23,864 bases of DNA. Origin: an uncultured Luteimonas sp. Lineage in GTDB: Bacteria > Pseudomonadota > Gammaproteobacteria > Xanthomonadales > Xanthomonadaceae. Each line of letters begins with the position of its first letter. Positions within the stretch are counted from its first letter, which is position 1. The translations under genes and the position numbers were made by a program. Shown here piece after piece: positions 6,939 through 13,701 of this stretch. A model generated the notes under the pieces. That model made no database searches. It was not told where the DNA came from and was given only the letters and a program-made list of their open reading frames with translations. The stretch covers positions 1 through 23,864 of the forward strand of contig CALLKI010000061.1 in assembly GCA_938008415.1 (NCBI GenBank). Reading direction: 5' to 3'.

Positions 6939-7127
6939 ATGACCGACAAGCCGAAGATCGACCTCTCCCAGCCTGGCGGCCGGCCACGCGCCTGGCACGA
7001 GCAGGACACCTCTGACTCAGTGTGGCTTGGCGACCTGGGGATGTTCGCCAAGCTCGGGATCGCCGTCCTTCTGCTCGTTGGTGGCGCCTGCCTGTTTCTG
7101 GTCCAGCTGCTGAAGCACGCTGGCTAG
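6939..7127 (+). CDS. Small antisense membrane protein, candidate lysogeny/immunity 'moron'
   Basis: The product is 62 aa. ATG 6939 has GGAG 9 bases upstream; ATG 6933 is possible but too close to it. The N-terminal half is polar (MTDKPKIDLSQPGGRPRAW). Residues about 36-58 (FAKLGIAVLLLVGGACLFLVQLL) form one strong transmembrane helix. Codons are GC-rich at the third position, also in the part before the overlap. Its last 111 bp overlap, on the opposite strand, the 3' end of the gp16-like gene. P22 carries its immI/sieA genes at this map position, so a superinfection or lysogeny role is an attractive inference. No homology is claimed. A TATACC at 6896-6901 is only a weak -10 candidate. Confidence 0.55.
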   Translation: MTDKPKIDLSQPGGRPRAWHEQDTSDSVWLGDLGMFAKLGIAVLLLVGGACLFLVQLLKHAG

Positions 7128-9167
7128 CTCGACCAGGTCCTCGTCGCCGCTCTTCTGCCCAGCCACGCGCATGGACTCGATGGCGGCCGCGATCGCGCCT
7201 TTCGGTAGCACCGTGGTCGCCGCCAGCCTGCGCACCACCTCTGGGTTGGTCATCCAGCGCGCCATGAGGTTGGCGCCCACACCAGCGGCCACGAGGTAAG
7301 CGGTCCCGCCAGTGAACAGGCTTCCGACCAGAGAGGCGCCGTATGTGTACGCCGCCGCGCGGTTCGCGGTGCCAGACGGGTTCTGGTAGACCTTCGACCC
7401 CTGCTTGACGTTCTCCGCCACCCTGGCGATCCGGTCCATTGCGGCCGAGAAGCCCGGCCCATAGCGGTCGAACAGCGCGCGCCGCGCCTCCGGGCTGACC
7501 CGGTTCCAGTTGGTCAGGAACGTGGCGGCGCTGAACTCATCCGATGCGTTCATGCCGGCCTGGCCCGGCGTCGGCATGCCCATCCGCTTGATGACCGCTG
7601 CGGTGACCGCCTTCTGGCCGTCGCGCGGCAGGGACTGCATGACCGCCCGCAGGGTGGTTCCGCCGTCCCTGGTGCCCTGCATGACCGCGTTGAAGATCCG
7701 CTCGGGACCGCCGTGCTTGTCCACGATGCGCTCCACCAGCTCCAAGCGGTCAGCCACGGCGCGGGTGTAGTTGTTCGCCCGCTGCGCCGCGGCCGCGGCT
7801 TCCGGACCCGCCGCCTGGGCGGCCCGCTCCATGTCGGCGGACAGCGCGCGGTAGATCCGGCGCAGCTCTCGCGCCGGGGTGTCCGGCGACAGCGAGTAGT
7901 CGGAGATCGCCTCGCCGATGTCGGTGCGGATGCGCTTCAGGGCCTCGTAGCTGATCTGGCCGCCGCCGGCCGCCATGTCCTGCTCCAGCGTCTGCCGGAG
8001 CTGCTGGATCTTCGGGTTCACCAGGGCCGCAGTCGTGGCCTTCGCACCAGGGTTGGGCGTGGTCAGCTCCACGACGGTCTGCCAGGTGTTCGGCAGCGCC
8101 ACCGGGGTCTCTCCGGGGATGTAGCGGTCCGCGTTCCAGTACAGCGCCCGCTTCATCGCATTGGTGTTGCCGGTGAACGTCTTGATGCCGCGCTCTATGG
8201 CCCGGCCGGCGCGCTCACCGCTGGCATTCGGGGACAGGCCGTCAGCCATCCTGCGCAGGCCGGCGCTGATGTCGTCGGCCTGCCGCTCCGCGAACCGGGA
8301 CATGACGCCGGCCGAGGTCGGGCCGCCGGCCAGCAGGTTCTCGATGCCTTGCATCGCCCAGTTGCCCGAGGCCTGGCCCACCGACGGCGTGGCACCGAGC
8401 CGGGCGAAGTCCTCGATGGTGCGCTGCATCTGTTCGCCGGACCGGCCGCGCACGATGCCGCGCAACGTGGCGCCGGCGCCGGCGGTGCCGGCACCCGGCG
8501 CCAGGCCGCCGAGCAGGCCAGCCGCGGCCTGCGTGCCCTCGCCCGCCCCGGCCTCCCGCGCGGTGCCGGCAGCGGCAGCGCCCGTGGCGGTGCTGACCGT
8601 CTGCAGGCCAGGCTGGGCCGTCAGCAGCTCCGCCAGCCGGTTGCGCGCCGTAGGCGCGGCGGCGCTCACGGCCGAGCGCCCGGCGTTGAGCAGGCCGCCC
8701 AAGCCCAAGGTCAGGCCGGTACCGGTCAGCGCCTCGCCGACGTCGCCCAGCACACGCTCGCCGGCGGTCTCCGGCTTCGGTAGGCCCAGCCGGTCTGCCA
8801 GCGCGGACGCGGCCTCCCGGTAGGTCGGCTGGTCGCCGGGGACCAGGTAGTAGTTGAAGGCGTCGCCGCCGATGGCTCCGATCAGCGACCCGGCACCCTG
8901 GATGACCGAGCGCGCCGACATGCCGAGGTCGCGCATCAGGCCGCCCTGCTGCGGCTGGGCGGTCTGGGCCTGGGATTCCGGTATGCCGCCGACGATGTCG
9001 ATCTCCAGCGAGGGCTCTTTGCCGCCCTCGTCCCGCAGCCGCCCGGCCTCGTCAGCCGCGGCCGGCACTGCGGCGGCGTAGCGTGCCCACGGGCCCTCGG
9101 CCGGGGGCTCGGCCAGGGCCGCGGCCACCATGTCCTTCTGCTGGTACTTCTCCCACGGGCCAGCCAT
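7017..9167 (-). CDS. P22 gp16-like DNA ejection (internal virion) protein
   Basis: The product is 716 aa (P22 gp16 is about 609). ATG 9167 overlaps the preceding stop as TAATG. The N-terminus has two GPW-x-x-Y motifs (residues 3-8 GPWEKY and 25-30 GPWARY) often seen in ejection proteins of this phage type. The middle is Ala/Gly-rich with amphipathic helices (about 85-240). The C-terminal half is helical, with a hydrophobic segment (about 630-655, including GSLFTGGTAYLVAAGVGANLMARWMTN) that could insert in a membrane. Proteins at this position leave the virion with DNA and help build a channel across the envelope. Third of three consecutive ejection genes; the assignment rests on order and composition. 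Confidence 0.8.
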   Translation of the reverse strand: MAGPWEKYQQKDMVAAALAEPPAEGPWARYAAAVPAAADEAGRLRDEGGKEPSLEIDIVGGIPESQAQTAQPQQGGLMRDLGMSARSVIQGAGSLIGAIGGDAFNYYLVPGDQPTYREAASALADRLGLPKPETAGERVLGDVGEALTGTGLTLGLGGLLNAGRSAVSAAAPTARNRLAELLTAQPGLQTVSTATGAAAAGTAREAGAGEGTQAAAGLLGGLAPGAGTAGAGATLRGIVRGRSGEQMQRTIEDFARLGATPSVGQASGNWAMQGIENLLAGGPTSAGVMSRFAERQADDISAGLRRMADGLSPNASGERAGRAIERGIKTFTGNTNAMKRALYWNADRYIPGETPVALPNTWQTVVELTTPNPGAKATTAALVNPKIQQLRQTLEQDMAAGGGQISYEALKRIRTDIGEAISDYSLSPDTPARELRRIYRALSADMERAAQAAGPEAAAAAQRANNYTRAVADRLELVERIVDKHGGPERIFNAVMQGTRDGGTTLRAVMQSLPRDGQKAVTAAVIKRMGMPTPGQAGMNASDEFSAATFLTNWNRVSPEARRALFDRYGPGFSAAMDRIARVAENVKQGSKVYQNPSGTANRAAAYTYGASLVGSLFTGGTAYLVAAGVGANLMARWMTNPEVVRRLAATTVLPKGAIAAAIESMRVAGQKSGDEDLVELASVLQQLDQKQAGATNEQKDGDPELGEHPQVAKPH

Positions 9168-10828
9168 TAGATGCGCTCCCAGTTGCTCGGATTGGCCGGG
9201 TCACCGCCCTTGAAGCGATACCCGTCCTCGATGGTCCCCGGCGCCGGCGGACGCGGCCCGCCGGACTGCTGCTGCCGCCCCTGCTGGCCCTCCTCCCGAA
9301 GCGACTGCTCCACCGCGGCCCGCCAGCGGGCGTAGTGGTCGCGCACGCGCTGCAGGTTCGCCCGCAGCTGCTCCGGGCTCTGGTTCGGGTCGAGGTTGGC
9401 CACGGTGGACTGCAGGGCCACCAGCTCCTGCACCGCGATGGCGCCCAGCGCGCCGCCGGTCGGGGAGGCCTCGCGCATCTGCTGCAGGCGGTCGAAGCCG
9501 AGGTTCGCCTTCACCGTCTCGATCTCGGCCGCCAGGTTGTAGGCCGGGCTGCCTTCGACGCCGCGCAGGCGGGCGCCCACGAAGCCGGTCGACATCGGGC
9601 CGATCATCTGCAGCGCGCGGTCGATCGAGGTCTCGACGTTCCGGGCTGCCTGCAGGGCCTGCTGGAAGCGCTGCTGGCGCTTCGGTGCCTCGGCCTGCTG
9701 CTCGGCCTGTGCCTCGGCCAGCCTCTTCTGCCGAGCGGCGTCGGCCTCCGCCGCGGCCATGGCCGGGGCGAACTGCAGCTGCACACCGAGCTTGGCGGCC
9801 TCGGTCGCGGCCGCTTCCTCCTCCTTGGTCCGGCCGGCGCCGATTCCCGGGGGCGCGACCAGTCCGCCGCGCTGCATGTCGGGCACCAGCAGGGGCGCGC
9901 CCGCCGAGGGCGCAGACGGCGCGGGCGCGGCGGCCGCCGGGGGCACGCCGGCAGACGCAGGAGCGCTGGCGCTCTGCCGCTGCAGCCCCTGCAGGTAGAC
10001 CTCGGTCGCCTGCGCCGCCTGCTCGTCCGGCAGGCCAGCCGCCCGGAGCTGCTGGTAGTAGGCGTTTGCGAGCTTGGCCGCCTCCTCCGCATCGGCCGGG
10101 GTGCCCGTGACGGCCGACGGAGCGCCGCGCTGCGGCGTGGCCGCCGGCGCGGTCGGCGCGGGCATGCCCATTGCGGCCGGGCCGCCGAGCTGCACCCATC
10201 CGCCCACCCGCTCGTCGTAGTACTCCAGCGCGCCCGTGCGCGGATTCTGGCGGGACGGGCGCGGGCGGCCGTCGCCGATGTCGATGCTGTCGAAGCCGAA
10301 GCCAGCGCTGCTGGCCCGGCCCTCCTGCCCCAGCGCGATCTTCGCGGCCTGCTGGTACTCGGGGGTGCCCGGCTTGAGCCCAGCGGCCTCGGCCATCAGC
10401 TGGAACTGGCGGTACCCGGCCGGCGCGCCCTCGGCGGGCCGGATCTGGTAGCTCGCCAGCTGCTCCAGCCCGGGGAGGAAGGCGTCGTCCCACTCCAGCG
10501 GCACGTCGCCCAGGCCCAGCTGCCGGGCCTCCTGCGCCAGCTGCGGATAGATGCCGCGCACGGCGTCACGCTGGCCCGCCTTGGCCATGCCGACGATGTA
10601 GCGGGCCTTCGCCGCGAGGCTGCCGACCCGGTCGGTGTCGCGCTTCCCGAAGGCCTGCTCCGCCTGCAGGGCCACAGTCGGGCTCGACTGCGCGACCTGC
10701 CCCAGCAGGGCCGTCCGCTCCTGCGCCGGGGCGCTGTAGGCCAGGCCGAGAAGGCGGTTCTGGTAGCGCTGGCGGCCGCGGTCCTCTCCAGCGCGAACCT
10801 GAGCCAGCATGTTGTACAGGTCGGCCAT
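9167..10828 (-). CDS. P22 gp20-like DNA ejection/transfer protein
   Basis: The product is 553 aa; P22 gp20 is about 471. The N-terminal third is helical (MADLYNMLAQVRAGEDRGRQ, then repeated A/Q/L-rich helices). A Pro/Ala-rich flexible linker spans about 230-330. A C-terminal domain follows with long Q/A/R helices (about 360-420), a TGFVGARLRGVEGSPAYNL loop and AVQELVALQSTVANLD, which I recognise from phage DNA transfer proteins. The very end, EDGYRFKGGDPANPSNWERI, is a recurring tail motif in these proteins. It lies between the gp7-like and gp16-like genes as in P22. Probable packaged internal protein released during infection. Confidence 0.82.
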   Translation of the reverse strand: MADLYNMLAQVRAGEDRGRQRYQNRLLGLAYSAPAQERTALLGQVAQSSPTVALQAEQAFGKRDTDRVGSLAAKARYIVGMAKAGQRDAVRGIYPQLAQEARQLGLGDVPLEWDDAFLPGLEQLASYQIRPAEGAPAGYRQFQLMAEAAGLKPGTPEYQQAAKIALGQEGRASSAGFGFDSIDIGDGRPRPSRQNPRTGALEYYDERVGGWVQLGGPAAMGMPAPTAPAATPQRGAPSAVTGTPADAEEAAKLANAYYQQLRAAGLPDEQAAQATEVYLQGLQRQSASAPASAGVPPAAAAPAPSAPSAGAPLLVPDMQRGGLVAPPGIGAGRTKEEEAAATEAAKLGVQLQFAPAMAAAEADAARQKRLAEAQAEQQAEAPKRQQRFQQALQAARNVETSIDRALQMIGPMSTGFVGARLRGVEGSPAYNLAAEIETVKANLGFDRLQQMREASPTGGALGAIAVQELVALQSTVANLDPNQSPEQLRANLQRVRDHYARWRAAVEQSLREEGQQGRQQQSGGPRPPAPGTIEDGYRFKGGDPANPSNWERI

Positions 10829-10830
10829 GC

Positions 10831-11421
10831 TCAGCCCCTCCGCCCGTGGTACCAGTCAGCCAGCATGCCGCCGCCCAAACCGACCAGCTGGGTCATGGTG
10901 TCGGCCTGGTCGCGGTAGCTGCTGGCCCGCGCGTCGGCCGCGCCCAGCGCCAGGCGACCTGCGTTGCTGGCGTAGTTGGCGCCCAGCGTGCCGAGGCCCG
11001 AGGCCGTGGTCTGGCCCAGGCCGGCCAGGCTGGCCAGCCGGTTGTAGTAGTTGCCGTAGTTCTGCGTCGCCAGCCCCGAGGCGTAGGCCATGCGGTCCGC
11101 GTCGGCGCCGCCCGACCACAGCGCTCCCCGCGCGGCGGCGCTGCGGTCCAGCCCCTTGAGCCCCTCGGTCAGGGCGAACTGGTAGTCCGGCGACGCGGTG
11201 AACGAGGAGAAGTTGCCCGAGTTCAGCTGCTCGAGCTGATGCAGCGCCCGCTGGCCGGCCTGCAGCCAGGGCATCTGGTCCTCGCGTGCCAGGTCGAACT
11301 GCCGGCGCTGCTCTGCGGTGGCCGCGTCGTAGCCCTTCTGCTGGGCGGCGGCCGCCTTCTTGTCGCCATAGTAATTCGCGGCGACACCCGCCAGGGCGGC
11401 GCCTGCCTTGATCCAGGACAT
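10831..11421 (-). CDS. P22 gp7-like DNA transfer protein
   Basis: The product is 196 aa (P22 gp7 is 229). The N-terminus MSWIKAGAALAGVAANYYGDKKAAAAQQKGYDAA is a hydrophobic Ala/Gly helix followed by a charged helix. Then come QRRQFDLAREDQMPWLQAG, SPDYQFALTEGLKGLDRSAAARG and an Ala/Gly-rich C-terminus. The sequence SPDYQFxLxEGxxxLxRSAAARG is a hallmark of DNA injection/transfer proteins of P22-like and related podoviruses. The start is ATG 11421. Position directly before the gp20- and gp16-like genes supports the call. It is thought to be ejected with DNA into the host envelope; function is inferred from family. Confidence 0.87.
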   Translation of the reverse strand: MSWIKAGAALAGVAANYYGDKKAAAAQQKGYDAATAEQRRQFDLAREDQMPWLQAGQRALHQLEQLNSGNFSSFTASPDYQFALTEGLKGLDRSAAARGALWSGGADADRMAYASGLATQNYGNYYNRLASLAGLGQTTASGLGTLGANYASNAGRLALGAADARASSYRDQADTMTQLVGLGGGMLADWYHGRRG

Positions 11422-11430
11422 GACCTCTCC

Positions 11431-11850
11431 TCAGTCGTTCGCGATGGCCGGCACGGGCGGCTCCGGCACGATGAACTTCGCCTCGATGGCGGCCAGGTCG
11501 GTCAGCCTCGTGGCGTGCACGTTGATCCAGGTAACGTCGGTCAGGGCCAGGCCGACCTTCCTGCAGCCCGGCGGCGAGACGAACACATGCGGTGCGCTCA
11601 GCTCGCGCACGGTGCCGTCCTCGCTGGTGGCCCGGATGGTGCCCCGGGCCAGGATGTTCACGGTGGAGGTGCGGTGCCGCTTGCCGACCATGACCGTGCC
11701 GGCCTTGGCGTGCATGACGCGGCAGTACACCCCGTCGGCAAAGTGGTGCTCGTACTCGAACTCGGCCGGCGGCAGGCCCGCCATCGCCCATTCCAAGGCC
11801 CGGATCTGCGCGTCGTCCGGCGCGTCCGGCAACTGGACCAGCTCAGCCAC
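11431..11850 (-). CDS. Cupin-fold phage protein of unknown role
   Basis: The product is 139 aa, with start GTG 11850 (GGAGG directly upstream) overlapping the preceding gene by 8 bp. Residues 33-112 read like a single cupin barrel: HHFADGVYCRVMHAKAGTVMVGKRHRTSTVNILARGTI, then SEDGTVRELSAPHVFVSPPG, then VTWINVHAT. Possible metal-ligand histidines are H35/H36, H59 and H112. Similar small cupin-like proteins occur in tail or ejection regions of several phages, with no proven function. It could be a minor structural or assembly protein that keeps the barrel but not an enzyme activity. Fold confidence is good; role unknown. Confidence 0.72.
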   Translation of the reverse strand: MAELVQLPDAPDDAQIRALEWAMAGLPPAEFEYEHHFADGVYCRVMHAKAGTVMVGKRHRTSTVNILARGTIRATSEDGTVRELSAPHVFVSPPGCRKVGLALTDVTWINVHATRLTDLAAIEAKFIVPEPPVPAIAND

Positions 11851-12688
11851 CCTCCACCTCCAATCGCGCAGCGGCGCCCATCAGGTGCGCCGGACACGGC
11901 GAGGTCACGCGGATGGTGATGTCGAAGCGCCGCGCCTGCCCGAAGCGGTTGAATCGCACGCGGCGGGAGTACTCGCCCAGCTCGCCCAGAGACTTCTCGC
12001 GCGTGGCGATGCGATGCACCTGCCCGTTGCGCTGGACGGTCAGCTGCACCTTGCGATCGGTGAAGGACCGAGCCGCCCGCGGCCTGAGGCCGGACTGGTC
12101 GAAGTCGACCAGGAACTCAAGCCGTAGGCCGTCGTTCATCGACACGTGGTTGAGGATGCGGACCTCGGCCGGCTGCCCATCCTCACCCACCGGCGGGGTG
12201 AACTCGACATCGAATCGGTCACGCTGGCGGCGGTACCGTAGGAGGCCGTCGCGCACATAGGCCAGGATCACGTCGGAGTTCGCCACGTTGAACGGGCGCG
12301 CATCGTCCAGCGTGATCCGGGGATTGACCACGACCGCGGCCAGCTGCGTCACGGTCATGCCCGGAACGAGTGGGTCATACCAGCGCAGGAACGCCGCGCC
12401 GGTCACGTCCACCAGGGCCAGGTACGGCAGGCCGTTCTGATCGAAGGCCAGCGACACCTCGCGCAGCGCTTCCGGGTGCGTGTAGAGGGTCGACTCGGCC
12501 ACGCCCTCGGCCGACAGCAGGACATGCGGGCCGTCGATTCGGGCACGCCACAGGCGGTGCGTCAGCCCCAGCGAAGTGTCCTGCACCGCAACCGGGCCCC
12601 AGTGCTCGGACACATCGTCGCGCATGCTCCACGGGTTGAGCAAACGCGCCGGCGCGGGCGCAGACGACAACCGCTCCTCCGGGATCAC
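11843..12688 (-). CDS. Phage structural protein with gp10-like C-terminal domain
   Basis: The product is 281 aa, with GTG 12688 overlapping the previous stop as GTGA. Residues about 25-160 are beta-rich (WGPVAVQDTSLGLTHRLWRA, then EVSLAFDQNGLPYLALVD and AYVRDGLLRYRRQRDRFDVEF). Such segments suggest propeller-like or virion surface domains. The C-terminal part (RKVQLTVQRNGQ ... EKSLGELGEYSRRVRFNRFGQARRF) strongly recalls the usual end of P22 gp10-like DNA stabilisation proteins. The gp10-like protein of this phage lacks that ending. I infer a tail or head-tail protein; the domain link comes from remembered family patterns and needs a profile search. Confidence 0.65.
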   Translation of the reverse strand: MIPEERLSSAPAPARLLNPWSMRDDVSEHWGPVAVQDTSLGLTHRLWRARIDGPHVLLSAEGVAESTLYTHPEALREVSLAFDQNGLPYLALVDVTGAAFLRWYDPLVPGMTVTQLAAVVVNPRITLDDARPFNVANSDVILAYVRDGLLRYRRQRDRFDVEFTPPVGEDGQPAEVRILNHVSMNDGLRLEFLVDFDQSGLRPRAARSFTDRKVQLTVQRNGQVHRIATREKSLGELGEYSRRVRFNRFGQARRFDITIRVTSPCPAHLMGAAARLEVEGG

Positions 12689-13701
12689 GGCGCGTACCTC
12701 CCCCAGGTCAGGCGCAGGGTGATGTCGAAGAGGTGATCTGAGGTTTTCATGATCCGCGGCGTAAATCCGATCTGGAACGAACAGCTGCCGAATGGCAGCA
12801 TCATCGCGCCGATGCCGCTGGGATCATTAGCCATGTCCAGGCCATAGGCGGCCTTCACGTCGGTGTAGTAGCTGTTGGGGATGTACGGGGGCGACGTGTA
12901 CCCCGCGGACGGGACGCTGACCTTCGTGCCTGTCGGGCCATCGGTGATGCCCTGGATCCCGGAGCTGGCCCCCGTAAACGCCGCCGCCTGCTGGCGCAAG
13001 CCAAAATTCCAGCAGGTGTAGGTGGTGTATTCGTCGCCCCATCCAGGCAGGTTGGTGCCGGCGGGATTCCGGTTCACATAGCAGGGCCTAATCACGTAGT
13101 CGATCGCCCCGGACACCCCACCCGCTGGCACGATCGTTCCGGTGACGTCGCCAGGGATGTAGAGGCGCTGGCGCACGGTCACGTCCAGGATCTCGTCGGC
13201 CAGCACCGTTACCACAATGGGGTCGCCGTTGCTGTCGACCACCAGGGCACGGGTGACCACCGGCGTGGCCGGGTTGGTTGCCTCGCTGTCGCTAGTCCCT
13301 GCCACCAGCCCGACCTCGGCGACGTTGCCGGCCGCCGCGCCGACTCCGAATCGGTACATGGTGGTCTTTTCGATGTAATACGGGGCCTCAGCCAGCTGCC
13401 GACTCAGCCCCACATAGATGAAGTTGTTGGTGGTTGCGATGGTCGCCTGGAGGTTGGTGTCGCTGGTGGTCGGCGTGCTGTTGCCCGATCCCACCCGGCA
13501 CCCGCGCGCCCAGTTTGTGAAGCTGTTGCGAAGCACGCCAAATTGGTTGAGGCCATGGTCGGTGATCAGGTTGTGGAACCAGCCCGTGCGGTCGCGCTCG
13601 GTCCCGGGGATCGGGTTGCCCTGCGCATCGGCCTTGTGGGTGGTCAGCTTGTACTCGTTGTGCAGGCCGACCGAAACGGGGAACACGAGCTCACGGCACA
13701 T
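12685..13701 (-). CDS. Unknown phage structural protein in the tail-needle position
   Basis: The product is 338 aa. I chose ATG 13701 (GGAG 9 bases upstream) over an upstream TTG at 13716. The sequence is rich in T, S, G, N and beta-formers, with few charges and several aromatic residues. It starts VFPVSVGLHNEYKLTTHKAD, has a TGWFHNLITDHGLNQFG segment (about 40-57), and ends FGSCSFQIGFTPRIMKTSDHLFDITLRLTWG. It looks like a virion or tail-decoration protein. P22 has the needle gene 26 here, but this protein shows no long coiled coil. No enzymatic motif is seen. Structural role is inferred from position and composition. Confidence 0.65.
   Translation of the reverse strand: MCRELVFPVSVGLHNEYKLTTHKADAQGNPIPGTERDRTGWFHNLITDHGLNQFGVLRNSFTNWARGCRVGSGNSTPTTSDTNLQATIATTNNFIYVGLSRQLAEAPYYIEKTTMYRFGVGAAAGNVAEVGLVAGTSDSEATNPATPVVTRALVVDSNGDPIVVTVLADEILDVTVRQRLYIPGDVTGTIVPAGGVSGAIDYVIRPCYVNRNPAGTNLPGWGDEYTTYTCWNFGLRQQAAAFTGASSGIQGITDGPTGTKVSVPSAGYTSPPYIPNSYYTDVKAAYGLDMANDPSGIGAMMLPFGSCSFQIGFTPRIMKTSDHLFDITLRLTWGRYAP

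Noticed and set aside
7713..8783. Plus-strand open frame of 356 codons
   Set aside because: Antisense shadow of the gp16-like gene; composition is typical of reverse-frame artefacts.
9685..10110. Pro/Ala/Arg-rich frames over the gp20-like linker
   Set aside because: They arise from the low-complexity Ala/Pro linker of the real gene read in other frames.
9083..10918. Plus-strand open frame of 611 codons
   Set aside because: Antisense shadow of the gp20-like gene; low-complexity Arg/Leu/Gly product without domains.
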